This document shows positions 61,501 to 64,000 of a stretch of DNA of 64,000 nucleotides, piece after piece. The DNA comes from Ephydatia muelleri. Taxonomy: Eukaryota; Porifera; Demospongiae; Spongillida; Spongillidae. The DNA lies in NCBI GenBank assembly GCA_013339895.1, contig JABACO010000151.1, positions 1 to 64,000 on the forward strand, written 5' to 3'. Within the stretch, counting starts at the first letter, position 1, and every line of letters starts with the position of its first letter. The notes below the pieces were generated by a model. It did no database searches and had not been told where the DNA came from. It saw only the letters and a list, made by a program, of their open reading frames with translations. Both the position numbers and the translations under genes were made by a program.

Positions 61501-63793
61501 CCATGCATACAGCTGTGAAAGGAGAGAGAGGATGTTTATATGGAGAGAGAGGATGTTCATATGGCTACTTCTAATAAGCTCAAAACGTCACACTGCAAAT
61601 CACTTCAAGTGTAGCAAACTAATAGAAGCACAGCCGGCAGTCAATAGTGCCAAATGCTAGTTGCTAAGCAAGTAAGTGTCCTTTTAAGCTTTCTTTTCAT
61701 TTTGTCTTACAAACACTAATCATACAATCTCCCTCATACATCTGTCCTACATGTACCTATCTCATCCTAAACTCACAATACTGGCCTTTATAGACTAATA
61801 AGTAACACACCAGAAAATGTTGGCAAGTCAAAGAAATTTGATCCACTATATCAATATGTGCTTTACCACACTGAGTTACTTGCACTGCACTGCATTGCGA
61901 AAGGTATATATTTTATAAATTAATTTATCAATGTTAAACAAATAGATTGATTGAATATGGCAAACTAAGTTATTTATATGGCAAATTAATTTATTCAATC
62001 CCTCATGTACAGAATTAAATCAGTCCACAAATAGGGTTTTGGAATGGGCTCACATATCACACAGCAACTTCCTCACTTCCTAAAACCCTTTACCATCGCC
62101 TTACCTCCACACCTCACACCAGCATCCTCTGAGTGGAGACAGTTGTGCACTCCAATTGGATCATGACGACACATCAGCAGTGAGGATTCGTTGCCATAGC
62201 AGAGGACATTGTCCAACAGAATGCTTCCAGAGCCTGGACCAAAGTATGCCTTGCGAAGAGGCACAACACTGGTATCTGAGAAGTAAACCACTTTTACATG
62301 GCCACCTTGTGCATGCCAGAAGGTCACCTACAGTTGAGATTGAGAGCCCTACACACCACCATGGCATCCAGTTCATTCCATTTGTCATCACACACTGTGC
62401 CATAGCTGTTGTTGTAGCACACTTGCACTGTGCCCTCTGAAGGGCTAGACCCATTCATTAACTTCATCTGACCATCATTGCACACTGAAATTGACACAAA
62501 CACATCTTCTGTTTAGTATTAGGCCACACAGGTACATGAACCTACAGCAAGAGTAGCCATTTCCTGTAAATCCTGATGGACAGGAACATTGGAAACCTCC
62601 AATAGTGTTACGACAGTTTGAATTTATGCTACAGTTGTTTGCACCAGTGATGCACTCATCAATGTCCACACAGGTCCTTCCATCTCCTGTGTAACCAGGG
62701 TTACATGAGCAGTTGTAGCTCCCTATGGTGTTGGTACAAATTCCATTTGGAGCCCTCGCACAGTTGTTGTTCCCAGTAGAGCACTCGTCAATGTCTGTTC
62801 AGACAAAGAATATTTTTCAAGTCATTAATACTGTATTTGTTTTTCTTACCATTGCAGTTAAACCCATCTCCAGAGAAGCCTGGATTACAGCCACATGTGT
62901 AGCTACCAATAGTGTCATGGCAGGTGGCATTCTTACTGCACCCGTTTGTCCCTCTCCCACATTCATTGATGTCTGTAATGGAAGGTCAAATGGCACATAT
63001 GTAACATCACAAGACCACATTCACTCACTTGTACAGTTCACTCCATCCCCCTCAAATCCAACCAAGCAGGAACACTGGTATGATCCAATTGTATTGGTGC
63101 AGTTAGCATTCATACCACAACTGTTATTTCCATTGCACTCATTGGCATCTGGAGATGAGAGCTATGTACATCACCAACATAGAAATGGATGTGTGGCTAT
63201 ATCTAACCAGTGCAATTGAAACCATTTGGCTGAAGGGAGTAGCCAATTTGACAGGCACAGAAGAAACTTCCAACAGTGTTGTTACATAACTGCTGACAGC
63301 CTCCATTAGCAGCTGAACACTCATCCACATCTGAACGGTGAAGGTTCATCAGTGATCCACTGGTCATCATTCCTTCAATTAATAACTTAACCCTCCCACT
63401 CCTTACCATTGCAGGAATGCCCATCACTTCCAAGAACATAGCTCTTATTGCAGGAACAGTAGTAGCTACCAATAGTGTTGGTGCAGTTTTGAGAACACCC
63501 TCCATTGTTTGTCAAGCACTCATTGATATCTGCATGTCCACACCCAGATCAGATCGGTAACACAAAGTACCACTGGTTCCCTTACCTACACACCGCACGC
63601 CTGCATCTCTGGAGTGGTCACATGGGGTCAGCCCAATGGTCTGAAGCACAGGACAGTGAAGGACAGAGTCCTCTGCTCCTGAACATGTCAGCTGGCTGAT
63701 AAAGACAGGCCCAGATCCAGCACCGTACACTCCACCTGGCACTGCTACAGCATCTGATGCTGAGAGAAGTTCAAACCAAATACATGTGTCCAC
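49530..63793 (-). CDS. Large adhesion GPCR with SRCR, EGF, HRM, two GAIN-GPS modules, Ig and 7TM (5' end beyond window)
   Basis: Adhesion GPCRs are surface receptors whose GAIN domain self-cleaves at the GPS and exposes a tethered agonist to the 7TM bundle. Reading N- to C-terminal on the minus strand: half an SRCR (63585-63765), six EGFs (62546-63531), SRCRs (62073-62480, 61045-61512, 60420-61050), four EGFs (59230-59940), three more SRCRs (58720-59165, 58195-58550, 57660-58070), HRM (about 56940-57135), GAIN (55840-56880), GPS1 (55570-55720), Ig-like segment (54790-55400), an unassigned part, HRM2 (53480-53785), GAIN2 (52210-53420), GPS2 (50945-51220), 7TM (49880-50870) and a 110-residue cytoplasmic tail to the stop at 49530. 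No stop separates the two GAIN-GPS modules, but transcript evidence is absent, so two adjacent genes cannot be excluded. One SRCR exon has a frameshift near 57720. The signal peptide must lie right of 64000. Confidence 0.85.
49880..50870 (-). other. Seven-transmembrane region of the adhesion GPCR
   Basis: TM1 is [18 protein letters not shown] (about 50740-50850). TM2 and TM3 are in the exon at about 50412-50745 ([31 protein letters not shown]). TM4 is [15 protein letters not shown] (about 50300-50355). TM5-TM7 are in the last exon (49530-50193): [49 protein letters not shown]. The extracellular-loop-2 Cys pair partner (GGCGYCF) and family B2 signatures GLSWIF and NSTQGFFIF are present. Confidence 0.92.
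50945..51220 (-). other. Membrane-proximal GPS motif (GPS2), canonical
   Basis: Two exons encode CVFWDF, then NWSSNGC, then [12 protein letters not shown]. All four Cys, both Trp and the HL-T cleavage triad are present, so autoproteolysis is expected. Confidence 0.92.
51715..52180. repeat. 26-bp minisatellite in adhesion GPCR intron
   Basis: About 18 copies of ctcgtacccaggtgctcatg plus gga(c/t)ct. It fills the intron between the GAIN2 exon (donor GTAAGTTG at about 52212) and GPS2. Confidence 0.95.
53480..53785 (-). other. Second hormone-receptor-motif (HRM-like) domain
   Basis: Contains [16 protein letters not shown], spaced Cys residues and [12 protein letters not shown], matching the C...W-P...C...A-x-R-x-C...W pattern of HRM domains, which usually precede GAIN. 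Confidence 0.75.
54095..54625. repeat. 21-bp minisatellite filling a GPCR intron
   Basis: About 25 copies of cacaccagaggcacatgatc(a/c). On the coding strand the exon ends GAAACACAG and the donor GTTTGTGTGCCC is the first divergent unit; later units begin GTGTGTGATC. The antisense and sense frames (HMITHQR, VPLVCDH) are artefacts. Confidence 0.95.
54790..55400 (-). other. Ig-like domain between the two GAIN-GPS modules
   Basis: One exon has LSCNSSG and VMWVDS (Cys and Trp of strands B and C); the next has [12 protein letters not shown], the classic strand F motif, then SLAKVSITL as strand G. Confidence 0.75.
55570..55720 (-). other. Distal GPS motif (GPS1), HL-G instead of HL-S/T
   Basis: The exon reads [25 protein letters not shown]. 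Cys and Trp positions match a GPS, but the residue after HL is Gly, so the nucleophile needed for self-cleavage is absent. Confidence 0.88.
56940..57135 (-). other. First HRM domain
   Basis: [20 protein letters not shown] followed by CTYGG, RRC and [12 protein letters not shown] fits the HRM pattern just upstream of GAIN1. Confidence 0.85.
57170..57390. repeat. Purine-rich (GGGAGAGA)n tract in GPCR intron
   Basis: Irregular gagagggaggg units on the plus strand between the HRM and the preceding SRCR exons. Confidence 0.9.
57485..57660. repeat. 33-bp minisatellite anchored on an SRCR exon donor
   Basis: About 5.5 copies of a unit with cctcataatgaacacctgac and atggcacctta. On the coding strand the exon ends CACTGTGAAG and the intron begins GTAGGAGATGCCAGG, a variant of the unit start GTAAGGTGCCATGTC, so each unit has a donor-like GGGGTAAGG. 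Confidence 0.9.
57660..59170 (-). other. Three SRCR domains (membrane-proximal cluster)
   Basis: N-halves: GDIRLNDG...[24 protein letters not shown]...[15 protein letters not shown] and GDLRLANGS...[16 protein letters not shown]-halves: [26 protein letters not shown] and [13 protein letters not shown]. Each is split over two exons, as is usual for SRCR domains. The most proximal C-half changes frame near 57720. Confidence 0.9.
59230..59940 (-). other. Four calcium-binding EGF domains
   Basis: Four exons, each starting DVNEC or DIDEC, with six Cys and the N-T-x-GSYTC hydroxylation-type consensus. One exon per domain. Confidence 0.93.
60420..62480 (-). other. Three SRCR domains (middle cluster)
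   Basis: [19 protein letters not shown] / [13 protein letters not shown] (62073-62480); [20 protein letters not shown] / [13 protein letters not shown] (61045-61512); [15 protein letters not shown] / [13 protein letters not shown] (60420-61050). The 61512-62073 segment is intron without recognised features. Confidence 0.9.
62546..63531 (-). other. Six calcium-binding EGF domains
   Basis: DINEC, DVDEC, DANEC, DINEC, DIDEC and DIDEC starts, each with six Cys; the last two are encoded by one exon (62546-62793). Confidence 0.93.
63585..63765 (-). other. C-terminal half of the most distal SRCR domain
   Basis: Contains [20 protein letters not shown] and [11 protein letters not shown], typical of the second half of an SRCR. 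Its first half lies beyond 63800 and was not found in the remaining bases, which look intronic. Confidence 0.85.
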
Positions 63794-64000
63794 TAGTTAG
63801 GTATTCAGTGAACATGATGTGGACCACTTCTCACATTCTTACCCCTCTCCCCCTCCCTCAAGAGGACCATCTTCCCAATTACAAAGATGATCACATCCAC
63901 TTTTCAAGAGGGACCATCTTTCCTCAGTAAAGATGACCCAGGAAAGAATGACATCTTTTTTAAACGCCAAATGAACATAATAACTGACACAATCATTGTA

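Overview
The window is nuclear DNA of an animal. Coding sequence is split by short introns with GT/AG borders (one GC/AG), genes lie on both strands, and simple repeats and DNA transposons are frequent. The gene set (SART1, an endosomal-type syntaxin, the ciliary/testis protein PPP1R42, EXOG, a giant Tudor-domain protein, DNA2, and an adhesion GPCR loaded with SRCR and calcium-binding EGF domains) is metazoan. The SRCR-rich receptor and compact introns would suit a sponge or another early-branching animal, but that placement is inference.

Layout: 1-4388 (minus) holds the 5' part of SART1, a tri-snRNP protein, with its C-terminal part beyond the left edge. 5594-9594 (minus) is a syntaxin (Qa-SNARE). 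9965-11775 is a decayed hAT transposon with perfect 8-bp target duplications. 12340-14214 (minus) is a complete six-exon PPP1R42 gene, head-to-head (118 bp) with an eight-exon EXOG nuclease gene at 14333-16890 (plus). 17070-17837 (minus) is an intronless nucleotidyltransferase-like gene. 18486-29120 (plus) is one uninterrupted 10.6-kb exon encoding a protein of about 3,544 residues with twelve Tudor domains. A piggyBac transposon (about 29183-31747) follows, with a two-exon transposase.

32315-43429 (minus) is a complete DNA2 nuclease-helicase gene of about 30 exons, with a PIP-box in its N-terminal extension. It shares a 145-bp bidirectional promoter region with an unrecognised cysteine-rich protein gene (43575-45132, plus). 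45133-49529 is gene-poor: a 155-bp MITE, a 922-bp non-autonomous hAT element built from 31-bp arrays, and a 1-kb minisatellite. 49530 to the right edge (minus) is a very large adhesion GPCR, open at its 5' end, with the order SRCR, EGF, SRCR, EGF, SRCR, HRM, GAIN-GPS, Ig, HRM, GAIN-GPS, 7TM, tail.

Two themes stand out. First, the receptor has two GAIN-GPS modules in tandem; the membrane-proximal one has a canonical HL-T cleavage site and the distal one has HL-G. Second, many introns carry a tandem repeat or (GT)n tract that begins at, or within a few bases of, the 5' splice site. In several cases the repeat unit itself recreates the exon end plus donor. Exon borders were placed by eye from splice consensus, reading-frame phase and family similarity recalled from knowledge; no search was run.
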